64,000 bases of DNA from Hygrocybe punicea (taxonomy: Eukaryota; Basidiomycota; Agaricomycetes; Agaricales; Hygrophoraceae), in NCBI GenBank assembly GCA_963556145.1, contig OY744465.1:3100001-3164000 (forward strand), written 5' to 3'. Positions 31,031 through 42,271 of the stretch are shown here, piece after piece (position 1 is the first letter of the stretch; each line of letters begins with the position of its first letter). The position numbers and the translations under genes are program-made. The notes beneath the pieces were generated by a model. That model made no database searches. It worked only from the letters and a program-made list of their open reading frames with translations, and had not been told where the DNA came from.

Positions 31031-31600
31031 TTTAATATAATTGAGGACTATTGGGTGGGAAAGTGGGACATTCAGAATTTTCACCATTTGTAAATTCATA
31101 TTGGACATCAAAATTGAAGGAAATCTTCAGGGTGGGAAAGTGGGCCATTAAATATAGGAATGTTATAAATACATTACATGATGTCAAACACTTAAGTTCT
31201 TATTGTTACTTATTGCCCGAGCACTGATAAGTAATGGTAACAGTGGTAGTGGTAAATGCCAGGATAAACTGTTGTATAACTGACATTCAGTCCACTCCAA
31301 TGTTGGATGACTGTTGATATACAACTATGGCAAGAACAAGTGTAAATAATATTGTCCAAGAGATTAGTAGTCCCTTGATCAAAGGCCCCAACTGAGGACA
31401 AGTAGTACATTGTTACTAACAGAACAGGATAACATAGAATGTATGATTCCAAATTCCAACAATGTTCACATATACTATGATTATTCTTGTTATACATTAC
31501 AACTGCAGATTATGTAGAATAAATAATGGACATCAAATGATTGAATAGAACCAAGAAGAACTCGTTCATGCCACGCTTGCGATGGCCCACTTCCCCAAGT

Positions 31601-34183
31601 AGCTGAAGATGGGGGAGGAGTTTGAGGTGGGGGCACAGGCTGAGTGAAGTACTTTCTCTCTAGTGCAGATTCATTGAGGGAGCCTTGAGGACGACTGGAC
31701 CTGGGGGGATTCGTGCGTTTGGGAGGTGGAAGAACAGGTGCTGGATTGCGAACAGGACCTACTGGAGGAGCAGCAGGAAGTGGAACACCAGGTGCAGGAT
31801 CATTTTCAGCAGCAGGAGCAGGTGCTTCATCACCATTGTCATCATCTCCCTCTGGATGGAGCACCACTCCAGGATGTTTGGGAGGAGCCTCCACAACAGG
31901 TGGCTCAGAGACAAGGTTAATGGCAGTGGGAGAGTTCCCAGGGAAACACCGCTCATCAAATACTGCATGGCTACTGATTATAATCCGCTTTTCTACTGGG
32001 TCCCAGAATTTCCATGCTTTGACACCTTCTGGATAGCCAACAAAGATACACTTCTTTGAGTGTGGTTGCAGTGCTTTCCTCTTTTCCTTGCGAACCAGCA
32101 CATATGCCAAGCAACCAAACACTCGAAAGTAAGAAATGTCAGGCCGTTTACGTTTCCAGACATAGTAGGGTGTCTCTCCATCCAAAGCAGAAGTAGGTGT
32201 CCTATTACTGGTGTGCACAAAGGCTGCCACAGCTAGCTTCCAGAAGGAGAGAGGGAGTTTTGCCTGAACCAGGAGTGCAGTAGCAGCACCAGCTACATCA
32301 CGATTGGCACGCTCTGCAACTCCATTCTGATGGGGTTCATTGGGTTCAGTGTGTTGGCATTTGATTCCCTCACTGGCACAGAAGTCAACATATTCATGGC
32401 CAATGTATTCACCTCCTTTGTCATCCCTGGTAGACCGGATTCTCCTGCCAGTCTGGTTCTCTGCATCTGCCTTGAACAGCTTGAATGAAGCCAATGCATC
32501 ACTCTTTTTCTTGAGGAAAGCAACAGTTTTCCAGCGTGACTTGTCATCAATGAACAGTTCCCAATAGTGATAACCCTCTGCTGTTTGCACAGGCAGTGGG
32601 CCCTTCAGATCCATGTGGATGAGATCAAGAATCTGAGTGCGACGAGTGGCTGTTTTGGGAATGTCATGACGGTGTTGCTTTTCAAAGATGCATGGTTCAC
32701 AGATGGGATCAGGAGTAGACTGAGACTTGATCACCATCCCTGTGACGAGCTTGTTCTTGCGCATGAGTTCCACATCAGCAAAATTGAGATGGGAACAACG
32801 ATGATGCCAGAGAGTGAGATCCAGGGGACAAGTGCTAACTGCATGAGCAGACTGAGACTGGGGCACAATGACTTTGCCATCCAAGTACCCGACGTTGTGA
32901 ATATCAACAGTGGCAGTAAAACGAAGTTGGTTCTGCTGATGAAACAGAACCCTGTCATCCTCAATGGCTATTTTGAAGCCTTTCTGACGTGTGAGGTGAA
33001 ACAGAGAGAGTAGATTACTGCCAAGATCAGGTACATGAAGGATGTCATGGAATACAACAGGATACAGGGGTATACTCCTAGCGACTGGTTGAAACTCAAC
33101 AGATCCCATCCCAGCCGAGTAGATGATTGAGTCATTGGCAAGGCGAATTGGGACAATGTGAGGGGAATAGGAGATAAACCAGTGTCGGTGGGGTGTCATA
33201 TGTGATGTGGCACCTGTATCCGGGTTCCAGTCAGTGCATGCTCGAGATTGCAGCCAATTGCTGCGGTGAGAAGGAGGAAGATAACTTGCATTGCCCACAA
33301 ACTCAACAACAGCAATATTGCTGGCTTGTGCAGGAGCGCTCTCAGGAGTGTCTTGGGAGGCCTCCTTTGCATTTTGCTTGCGCTTCCAAGCCCATTGGTT
33401 TCCTTGACCCTGCTTGTTGCCACCCTGCTTTTTGGCCTCAGCTGAGGCTTTCTGCTTGATTGAGCAGTCCCTCTCAACATGGCCTTTTTTTCCACAGAAA
33501 TAGCAGGTGACTTTGGTAGCGAATGAAGCAAGGTGGGATGAAGAACCAAGGGTGCGCGCAAGACGTTGGCTTTCTTCGTTTTGGAATGCGGATTTGAGTT
33601 TGTCGAGGTCGAGAGTGTCGAGGAGGAGTAGCGATGAGGCAAAGTTATCGAATTCGGAGGGGAGAGCGAGGATGAGACTCATGGAAAGGAGTTCTTTGTC
33701 GAGGTCGTCAAGGGTGAATCCGGGTGGATGCAGGGCTTGAATGTCCTGCATGGCCTTGTCAGCACGAGCCATGAGCTCAGTGAGCGTCTCGTTGTCGTCT
33801 TTGCGAGTGCTGAACAGGATTTTGTAGGCGTTGAAACGAGCACCTGGCCGTTTTTGGAGGTGGACTGCCTCCAAGGCCTTCCACATAGCGGCAGGATTCC
33901 CCTTTGAGACTTTCACGTGCACTTTCTGGTTGTCCTCCAGTGCGAGCCAAATCTCCCCATTAGCCTTTGCAGCTTTCCTCTTCCACTCAGCAAGCTCTTT
34001 CTTCTCAGCAGCGGTAGGATGCGCAGCATCAGCTGGCACAGGCTGGGGTGTAGAACCATCAACGTATTCCCAAAGCTCCTTGGTGGCTAAATAAGCCTCC
34101 ATGTTGTCAGACCACTGACCCCAATTGGAGCTGGAGAGAGCGGGGAATGTACGTTTAGTGTCAGAAGACATGATGGTGCTCAA
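31601..34183 (-). CDS. copia polyprotein, N-terminal part (gag, protease, integrase)
   Basis: The frame starts at the ATG at 34,183 (MSTIMSSDTK) and is open for 861 codons to the Hel-A junction. It shows a copia-type gag region, a CCHC knuckle CYFCGKKGHVERDC near residue 226, the aspartic protease core WNPDTGATSHM near residue 320, the pre-integrase zinc region (HHRCSHLN, CEPC) and the integrase core with D (HMDLKGPL), D (TRDDKGGEY) and E (GVAERANRD). Gag packages RNA, the protease cuts the polyprotein and integrase inserts cDNA. No stops or frameshifts are present. Past 31,601 the frame runs into Hel-A and codes for an unrelated tail. Confidence 0.94.
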
Positions 34184-34938
34184 TATATGACTCTAGTTAG
34201 ATGTGGGGGGTGTGGTAGGAAGTGAAGCTGGAAACAGTCTCCTTCAAGCAGAGAAATCACCAATCTGTTCTCAATCAGATGAAATCGGCTCAGGACAGCA
34301 GTAGTTGAAAATGGAGAGTCTTCAGACCAAAATCTGAAGGGGAGGCAACTGAATACCCGCCAGCCCAATCTCCCTACGTGCTGTATCACAATGAGAGGTG
34401 CAGTAGCAACTGGGGTAACACTCCAGAGGAGGCCCAGGGAAGTAGCACTTCACTATAACTTGGCCTTGTTCTAGTCCTTTCTCAACAGACCAATAACCAC
34501 TCCCAACAGGTAGAACTGTCAGAAAAGATGGATGCACACCCCACACACCTATTTGAGACGAAATCAAGCCTAACCCAAGCCCAAAAAGCGGCCTACAATG
34601 ACCTCACACAACCACAGTAGCCCAAAACCCAAATAGACTCAGAAACAGCAATAAACTGTTCTGAAGTTACTAACACAGGCAAAGTAAATCGACTCCGGAC
34701 GACGAAGCACTGAGACAAGGATGTTGTACTGTTGCTAGGGCAAAGTATACGTGCCGAAGCGAGCGCTGACAACGATTCGAGTCGGTCTAATGGGTAGTTG
34801 TCGAAAACAGGGGTCGATCTCGGGAACGGCGAGGTTTTAGCGTACGATAGTTGTTCCCAATCGATTCGGCGTAGTAACAAACGGTTTGGGCGAAGGGGGG
34901 GCGGTTATTCGTTAAGCTAGAGCGCAGGGCTCATAACA
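34184..34938 (-). other. Leader of the copia element
   Basis: 755 bp between the primer-binding site and the gag start, without a long frame on the minus strand. A diverged copy of its 3' half (34,200-34,470) lies in plus orientation at 46,440-46,670, upstream of the TET/JBP-like gene. Confidence 0.7.
34921..34937 (-). promoter_or_regulatory. Primer-binding site complementary to the anticodon half of initiator tRNA-Met
   Basis: The plus strand reads AGCGCAGGGCTCATAAC next to the LTR. This is the D-arm/anticodon part of fungal initiator tRNA-Met including the CAT anticodon, as recalled from the yeast tRNA. A primer ending at about position 39 is the half-tRNA priming mode known from Drosophila copia. 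Confidence 0.75.
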
Positions 34939-35165
34939 TTTTTAAATAAACTGGTAGGAGGTCACTGTGAATACTAATATATTGTGTGATACAAAACTAC
35001 ACTACTCACCTGGTAGGAGGTCACTGTGAATACTGAGGATACACAGTGAGCTCCCCACCAGGTTTGACCGCTTTGGGACAAATAGATACAAACAATCAGC
35101 CACAATCTTCGAAATCTACTAAGTCCATACTCTCTTGTGGTAGAGTGACTCATCACAACCTAACA
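34939..35165 (-). repeat. 5' LTR of the copia element
   Basis: 227 bp, no difference seen from the other LTR. It starts (minus strand) TGTTAGGTTG and ends TTTATTTAAAAA, next to the primer-binding site. The TSD CTTAT follows at 35,166-35,170. Confidence 0.95.
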
Positions 35166-35170
35166 CTTAT

Positions 35171-36283
35171 CACGTGTTTGCTGGGGGTCATATGCCTGAA
35201 TTCTCACGATCCGTCTTTTCTTTTCCTCTAGTCTTTCACCATGGTCTTCTGGTGTCTACTCCTTTTTATTGCTGCTTCTCTGTGCAATAAATTGTAATAA
35301 TAAACTATCCGATGCTATGAACAGGTCCTCTGTCCTCCCTCTAAGTACATTTTTCATTTACACTTTATTATTATTTTTATTTGACGATTGCATATAGAGC
35401 GCAAAGTCTGTGACTGACCTTTTTGTGCCAATGTTTCTACCCTAAACAATCAACGCGTTGAACTATTCTGGAGGATGGATGGGCCTGAAGTCAATGCTTG
35501 ACATTGACTTCTTTCTTTCTGGGGTGAACACTTTGTCTTTATTTGGGCGGGTCTTGGTTGCTGGTTAGCTGGGAACGGGAGGGTTAATGGTCGTTTGTCC
35601 TTTTCTTTATCTTTTCATACTCAATTTTTCATTTCATTATATTCGTTTCTGTTTTGTTATGTTGTGTTGTTCAATGCATTCATCATGTCATCATGGGTTC
35701 GTCAAATAGATGAGAGGGGTTGTATTATCACCATGTAGCTATATACCATCATCCATATTTGCCATTCTTCGGCAAGTCATTTATAATAATGAAGAAAGAA
35801 TGCACAGCAGGAAATCATGTGCACGAAATAAAAATAGTGTCCAATCATGTGATAAGGATTGTAAGAAAAGAGGGTGCAGCAGGAAGTCACATGCATGGAT
35901 AAGGTGTGCAAAGCTGAGTGACTCTGTGACCTCATACATGACTTGTAATTTCTGATCAATAGATATACCAGTTCCTGTACTGTATTCAAAATACTGTCAT
36001 CCCCTCAGAATATATCAGTAAAAGCCCTAGAAACAGCTACTTCTATGATATATATCTCATGAAAATTCAAATGCCTATGTGTGGTGTAAACTCACTAGTG
36101 CCTGAATTTGGGCTCAAATCACTTAGTGCTGGTGACAAGCACCTCCATTTCATTTAGTACTATAACCTTTCCCATATAACCTTCAAAATCCATGGAGAAT
36201 TGAGTGAGAAACAAATCAAATACTCTGCCGTACCAAAAATGTCCATTTGTTAATGAATTAATTAATTATTAATAAAATATTTA
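35171..36283. other. Stretch without a recognisable gene
   Basis: AT-rich DNA with only short chance frames. A weak direct repeat (GCAGGAAATCATGTGCA / GCAGGAAGTCACATGCA) is seen at about 35,805 and 35,878. Nothing else is supported. Confidence 0.4.
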
Positions 36284-36289
36284 TTAAAT

Positions 36290-36385
36290 ACATATGTCCA
36301 TATTTGTAACAGAAAGTGACAAGCAAGAGATCGCCTCAATGCCTGAGGCGATTTTGCTAGTCACTTTCTGCTTATTCAGCAGATG
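36290..36385 (+). repeat. Short hairpin repeat, copy 3
   Basis: CAGAAAGTGACAAGCAAGAG, TCGCCTCA, ATGCC loop, TGAGGCGA and GCTAGTCACTTTCTG form an imperfect palindrome of about 60 bp at 36,311-36,370. It matches the copies at 24.5 and 25.8 kb. Confidence 0.65.
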
Positions 36386-36411
36386 GCAACTTCAACAGCC
36401 CCACCATGACC

Positions 36412-37755
36412 CGCACATGCAATCCATGAGTTTGATATTTTTTGTTCACCTTCGCCCGGATACCACTGACTGATGTTCACACAGGCTGTGATCGATTCCG
36501 GCACCCCGTTTCCAACCGAAATGACGAGTCTGCGCAAGGGGAACGGCCGCACACTGTAGATGCGGGTTCTTGGTGGCTTCGGAACTATATAAAGAAATAT
36601 GATCCTAACCAGAGGGTGTCAGTGTAGAAGTGACTGGATAATTCAGTGTCGGGGATAATAAGTGAAGTGAAAGTGAAATAAAAGTAAAGCCGCCGCATAA
36701 ACTCGACTAGTAACGACAAATCCAGCGATGAACGGAGTGAAAACGGACTAATAACGATGAACCCGATGGTGAACGGACTGAAAACGAATGAACCCGACGA
36801 TGCCGACGATGTCGGGTACGGCGGGTCAGGTCGGGTCGGGTCGGAAACGATGAACAAATATACGGGAACAATGATAAAGTCGACGAAGTGAACTATAAAA
36901 AGCTAAGGAACTACGTGGACGAGCATTTGAAGGGATTAAAACAATTCTGACTATGAGAGAAACGGGGACTAATGGTATGTTATTTTGTACGGTCGTCGGG
37001 GACCGTTTTTATAGTACAGGAAACAGTAATCTACTTTCGGACGTGTCTACTTCGGCCGATGGTAAGCTACAAAGAAAGGTTGGAATGGGGATGTGGAAAG
37101 GGGGGTTGCAAAGCAACGAAGACAGGAAATGGAGGGGAAAACGAATATGCAAGGAAAAGATCTAGAAAGTCCTACATATCTCCGAAAGGACGATGGGATG
37201 CATAAATAAAGTAAATCCGAAGTCGGGGATTGAGTCCGAAGAGATCCATCTCCTGGAATTGGAACTCCGAGGCGTTTGAGGCTGCCGGATTTGGTCTGAG
37301 AGCGGCTGTGACGAAGCGGCATACATCGGGTTATGTCGGTCACATCGGGTCACGTCACGTCACGTCACGTCGGGTTGCGTCGGGTTACGTTGGGTTCGAA
37401 TGCAAGTCGAATGGCGGCATCGGGTTGGTCCGGATTCGTGATATATTGATGATACGGACTCAGAGGGACGTCGACCCTCTACAACACACAATCCGTGAGT
37501 TGCCCCCCACTTGATTTTTTTTTGTTCACCTTTGCTCGGATACCACTGACTTAAACTCACAGGCTGTGGTCAGTTCCGGCACTGTATTTCCACCCGAAAC
37601 GATGTGTTTGCGCGAGGGGAACGGCCGCACACGCAATCCGTGAGTGGCCCCCCCCCCTTGATTTTTCTTGTGCACTGTCGCTCGGATACCACTGAGTTAA
37701 GTTCACACAGACCCTCATCAATTCTGGCATCCTGTTTCCAACTGAAAGGATGAGT
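36412..37755. repeat. Three copies of a 135-bp unit with a GGTATCCGAGC motif
   Basis: Related units occur at about 36,412-36,550, 37,488-37,622 and 37,623-37,755. Each has CACACGCAATCCGTGAGT-like sequence, poly-T, GCTCGGATACCACTGA, TTCCGGCAC and GAGGGGAACGGCCG. The minus strand of the middle block reads TGGTATCCGAGC, which resembles a 3' tRNA-Met primer-binding site. The interval between units 1 and 2 has a TATATAA box near 36,585 and short GGGTC- and GTCAC-type runs at 36,810-36,845 and 37,340-37,395. It could be a remnant of an LTR element; no coding region supports this. Confidence 0.45.
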
Positions 37756-38679
37756 TTGGGCGAGGGGAACAGCTGCATACAGAATCATTCTGTCTCCACC
37801 CACTTTTTTTTTTTCCGTTTTTTTTTGTTGCTCCAGCATTGTTGGGAGACCCTTACCTTATGCCTACACTTAATCAATGCTTGCACCTTTGTTCACACTT
37901 GAATGAGCTCTCTCAGCCTTGTTGTATTACTTTAATAGTTGAAATGTTATATTTTTTGCGCAAACAATATTGTTTGGTCACGGTGGTGCATTGCTTTTTG
38001 CTTTCTGCTATACCTACTAGCCCAACAATTGTTTTGGGAGTCCCAGACAATTTAAACTGCCTCTGTTACGAGTTCTTCCATTTATGGAAAACTCGTTCTT
38101 ATACACTGGGTTTCCAGTCTGTTTGGTGATTCATTCATTCATCTCAGGGACTGAGCGAAAATCGTGTCCCAATATGGCAACTGAGTTCAAAATCCCGTTT
38201 GACTGGTTTCATTCCAGAATTCAGAGCCTCTATTGACTTGTACACTGCATAGACTGTCACCAGATTTGACAAGGAGCATGTCATGGGGACTGTCCTGCTG
38301 GAAAAAAATTATGGAGTGGATCTGGCATAATTTGGACCACCTGTGAGCTGGTTTATGCAAAGGAAATGAGTATAGATACAATAACTGGTGTAATACTGCA
38401 AAGTAAAATGTGGTAATTTCTAGCTATATTCTCTTGTATGTATGGTACACCTTTGTCCACTGAAAGCAGCTGTGAAATGTCATATCTGAATTTCTAAGAT
38501 GCAAACAAGCAAGGGTGGTCCGGACTTGTGGCAGAAATTCGAGCGGAGTCTGAAATGCACAGTCAGACCATTCGAGCTCAGATGAGTGCAAAACCTTCAG
38601 TTGCTCAACAGCAAGATCGTCGGGGGGGGTGGTGTACAGAAAGGTAAGCACGTAGTTTTATTTGTATGGTCTAATAATG

Positions 38680-40040
38680 ATGTCTGCATCCCCCGCATCT
38701 CATCCGCGTTGAAAATGAGGGGCCGGGGGGTCTCAGGACCTTGCAATCCCGCCATCTGCCCAACCACCCCACCCCCCCTGTTTCCACCCGTCAGTCCACC
38801 CCACCCCGCTTGTTTTCGACCACCCCCGGCTCGTGTATGCCCCCCGCACCTCGTTCACGTTGAAAACGGGGGGTCGGGGGGTCTCAGGAGCTCGCGCTGC
38901 CGCCATCTGTGCCTCCACCACAACACCCAGTTTTTTTACACCCGAAACACACCCTCCCACACGGTTTTTGGCCACACCCGGTTGGAATACACCCACGGCG
39001 CATCGTTCCCGTTGAAAACGAGTGGCCGCGGGCCCTGAACCCTCGCGCTGCCGCCATTTGTGCCCAACCACTCACCCCCTCTTTTTTACACCCCAAACAC
39101 GCCTCCCCTCACGGTTCTTGGCCACGCCCGGCTGGAAAACACCCACGGCGCGTCGTTTCCGTGAAAAATGGGTGGCCGTGGGGCCCTTAATCCCCGCCTT
39201 GCCGCTATGTGCCCCAACCACCACCCCCTCTTTTTCCACCCCAAACTCGCCTCCGCTCGCGGTTCTTGGCCACGCCCGGCTGGAAAACACCCACGGCGCA
39301 TCATTCCCGTTGAAATCGAGCAGCCATGGGTCCCCAATCCCTCGCATCGCCACTATGTGCCAAGCATCACCCCCCAGACCCTTTTACACCCAGGACACGC
39401 CACCCCACGCCGTTTTCGACCACCCCCAGCTCGTATACGCCCCCCACGCCTCGTTCGCGTCGAAAACGAGACTTCGGGGTGCCCCACTCCCACCCGTTTC
39501 CGCCCAGTGCCTAAGCACCACGCCCCCCAACTGTTTTAGTCCCAGGACACGCCACCCCACGCCGTTCTCGACCAGCCCCAACTCGTATACGCCCCTCACA
39601 CCTCGTTCGCGTAGAAAACGAGACTTCGGCGGCTCCCAGTCCCACCTATCTCCGCCCAGTGTCCAAGTGCCACCCCGGAACTTTTTACACCCGGGACACG
39701 CCACCACGCGCTGGTTTCAACCAGCTCCAGCTCGTATACGCACCCCACGCCTCGTTCGCATAGAAAACGAGGCGTCGGGGGGTCCCAGTCTCACCCGTTG
39801 TCGGCCAGTGCCCAAGCACCTCCGGACTCAAGCACCCATCCCCCTATTTTTTTACACCGGTTTTTGGCCATGGCCGGCTAACACAGGCCCACGACGCCTC
39901 GTTCCCATCAAGCACAAGCAGTAGTAGGGTCTTAATCGTTGCGCGTCGCCGCCATGCACCCAACCACCCACCCTGTTTGCTCAGTTTTTGGCCACGCCGG
40001 GTTGGAATTGGCCCAGTGCGCCTGGTTCCCATTGAGCGGC
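38680..40040 (+). repeat. GC-rich minisatellite, diverged
   Basis: About nine units of 140-150 bp with CACCTCGTTCGCGT-GAAAACGAG hairpins and CACCCCCAGCTCGTATACGC blocks. The units are more diverged from Hel-A copies 1-3 than those are from each other, and ordering shows two subtypes (38.7-39.3 kb and 39.4-40.0 kb). Confidence 0.8.
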
Positions 40041-40150
40041 ACATTTTCAAGTTCAATTAATTTTTCTATTTGCTTATTCACAAATATTGACGGTATATCA
40101 GTATTATTAATTGACTATTATTATTGTATTTATTATTTGAAATATTGCAG

Positions 40151-40420
40151 TATTAGCCATCTTGACCTCATGTGATACATAGCTAATTAGCTTGCCATTA
40201 CCTTGATAGTTAGTAATCTTGCACACTGCCAATAATTCCTCAAATATATACCTTTTAAAGTACAAGTTATTTAGATACTTATCTAAGTTGCAGATGTTAC
40301 ATCAGATGTTTCTGATGTTGCACATGAAGGTTCGTTGACAATGCCATTAAGGGCAGCTATCACCGGCGCTCACAATCCCGATGCGCGTTGGCATCGCCGC
40401 CCACAATGAGCTCAAACTTG
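40151..40420 (+). repeat. Left arm of a 270-bp inverted repeat
   Basis: It pairs with 43,416-43,675 at about 90% identity. Many of the differences are transitions at CG dinucleotides. Confidence 0.85.
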
Positions 40421-40559
40421 TACCATTTGTCAATGAAATTTTCATGTTTTCAGGGCGCACTTTTTGCATACAGGGTAGAAATGTGTTAAGCTACCTTATG
40501 ATAAGTACATAATATCATCCCCGCCACCGCCGCATGCTCAATGAAGCAGCATGGTGCCT

Positions 40560-40960
40560 GTAGAGGTCATTGCCGCTGCTATGCCACTGCCATTGCTGTC
40601 ACCACTGCCACTGCTGTCACCATTGCCACTGCTGCTGCTGTCGCCATCACCGTTGCTGCTGTTGCTGCCGTCACTGTCACATCGCTGCTGCTGGTGCTGT
40701 CGCTGTCATTCCCGCTGCCAACTGCTGCTGCTCCCACTGCCACTGCTGCTGCTGCTGTTGTTGGGGCCATCTCTGCTGCTGCTGCTGCTATTGTTGCTGC
40801 TGCTGCTGTCATTGCTGCTGTTGCTGTCATTGCCACTGCTGCTGCCATTGCAACTGTTGGGCCCTGCTGCTGTTGCTGTTGCTGTTGCTGCCATTGTTGC
40901 TTCTGTGGTCCTTGTTGTAGCTGCTCCTGCTCCTGCTGTGGCCATCTCGTCCCATTGTGC
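40560..40960. repeat. CTG/CCA-rich triplet tract
   Basis: Degenerate GCTGCTGTTGCTGCCATTG-type triplets over 400 bp. All three forward frames and two reverse frames are open, coding for Leu/Cys/Ala/Gln-rich homopolymers, so none should be taken as genes. Confidence 0.75.
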
Positions 40961-41235
40961 CCTACAGTGGCCTGGCATGTGTGCGTGGGTGCCATTGTGG
41001 CAAGGAGCCATGGGTGTGTGCACGACTGTGGTTAGTAAGTAAAAGACACGAAAAAAAGAAAGAAAAAACATACATACATTGGCAGCGAGGGTGGGCACAC
41101 CACCCCCTGCCGTATCCTGTATTCGTCACAGTCCCTGGATTCCACCGTTAGCCAGCAGGGCATTGGTGGGGTGCATGGATTTGTGTGGGTGTGGTATGGG
41201 TGTTGACATTTGATGGGGTGGGTGCAGTTCCCTGG

Positions 41236-42271
41236 ACTTGTTTAGTGGGCCAGTGCTACGCATAGCATGAACGAGTTCTTTTTTTCCCCTCCTCACTTTC
41301 ATCATAGCAACCTCTCACCATAGCAACATAAAAATAGAAGAAAAAACCTGCATAGCATGTCTCAACTTCCTCTCCCACTGTCATGTCTTCTTTACTTCAT
41401 CATTATGCAATACTCTCAACCAAAAAAGAGAGCAACACAATACATCAACTGTCAAATACAACTGTCTTTAAACAGTATGATAACAATTGACTTACATTTG
41501 CTAAACTCTATTTCTCCATAACTTTGCTGCACAACAGATGATAACATGAAGACAGCTGTATATGGTTAGACTGGTCACATGTGACTATCACCATTGCAAT
41601 CAGCAAAAAATTTGCTATACAATATCAGAAATTGCCTTATATGGTTAGAGTGGTCACATCTGACTGTCACATCTGACCCGAAATGATAATATTAGGCAGC
41701 AGTTCAATTTTCAGCTGAATCTGATAAGAATTAAGGCCAGGATAAATATTTTGAATATAATTGTATTTGTGTAATGAATATGATGAGCAGTATGTGATTT
41801 AGCATATATTATGCAAAATTACCATATATGGTTAGACTGGTCACATGTGACTGTTACCATTGCGATCAGCAAAAAATTTGGTATATAATATCAAAAAGTA
41901 CCTTATATGGTTAGACTGGTCACATGTGACTGTCACACCTTGCCCGAAATGTTTATATTAGTCAGCAGTTCAATTTTCAGCTAATTCCGATGAGAACTGA
42001 AGGGTGTATGAATATTTTGAATATAATTGGGAGGTAATTTGTCTTGTGTAAGACATCCCATATTTGGATGCTTATGTAAGCCACTCCAAACATGGCCCAG
42101 ATTTTATGTTACATTCCAACATAAGAAGTAGAATCATATCTCTTGCCCAAAAAAAATTTCTCTATAGGCGATGCAAAAACATTAATTAATTAATTAATTA
42201 ATTAATTACGAACCTTCACTGAACCAGGTCTGATAAAGAACGAGTCTTTTAATAAATTAAAAGAACTCGTA
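41236..42271 (-). mobile_element. Hel-B copy 3, complete
   Basis: Minus strand start TACGAGTTCTTTTAAT with its palindrome (42,240-42,271), the TTTATCAGACCTGGTTCAGT block, several GTCACATGTGAC palindromes, and end AAAGAACTCGTTCATGC, stem-loop, ..CTAAACAAGT at 41,236. It is 1036 bp, shorter than copy 1 by an internal deletion around 41,560. It is nested in the inverted-repeat segment of the 7.7-kb unit. Confidence 0.78.

Larger units (their letters stand above)
28279..31600 (+). mobile_element. Hel-A copy 3, inserted in copia pol
   Basis: Complete 3322-bp copy: TACGAGTTCTTCCAT palindrome at the left end; conserved 5' region to about 28,890; minisatellite; AT-rich segment; small signal-like frame (30,392-30,637); protease fragment (30,773-31,030); then AAGAACTCGTTCATGCC, stem-loop at 31,570-31,586 and CTTCCCCAAGT at 31,600. 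Removing exactly these bases restores the copia frame, so the site was GTGT/AGCT with no target duplication. As it sits in a retroelement with identical LTRs it must be a very recent transposition, although it encodes no replicase. Confidence 0.93.
26164..35165 (-). mobile_element. Ty1/copia LTR retrotransposon with nested Hel-A copy 3
   Basis: Two identical 227-bp LTRs (26,164-26,390 and 34,939-35,165) are flanked by the 5-bp target duplication CTTAT at 26,159-26,163 and 35,166-35,170. The internal part, read on the minus strand, encodes one gag-pol polyprotein with integrase before reverse transcriptase, the Ty1/copia order. Primer-binding and polypurine sites sit at the expected places. 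The polyprotein is cut by the 3322-bp Hel-A copy 3; without it the element would be 5680 bp. Identical LTRs mean recent insertion, and the Helitron came later. Confidence 0.95.

Noticed and set aside
34921..34937. tRNA gene fragment
   Set aside because: Only 16-17 bases match initiator tRNA-Met and they sit at the primer-binding position beside the LTR.
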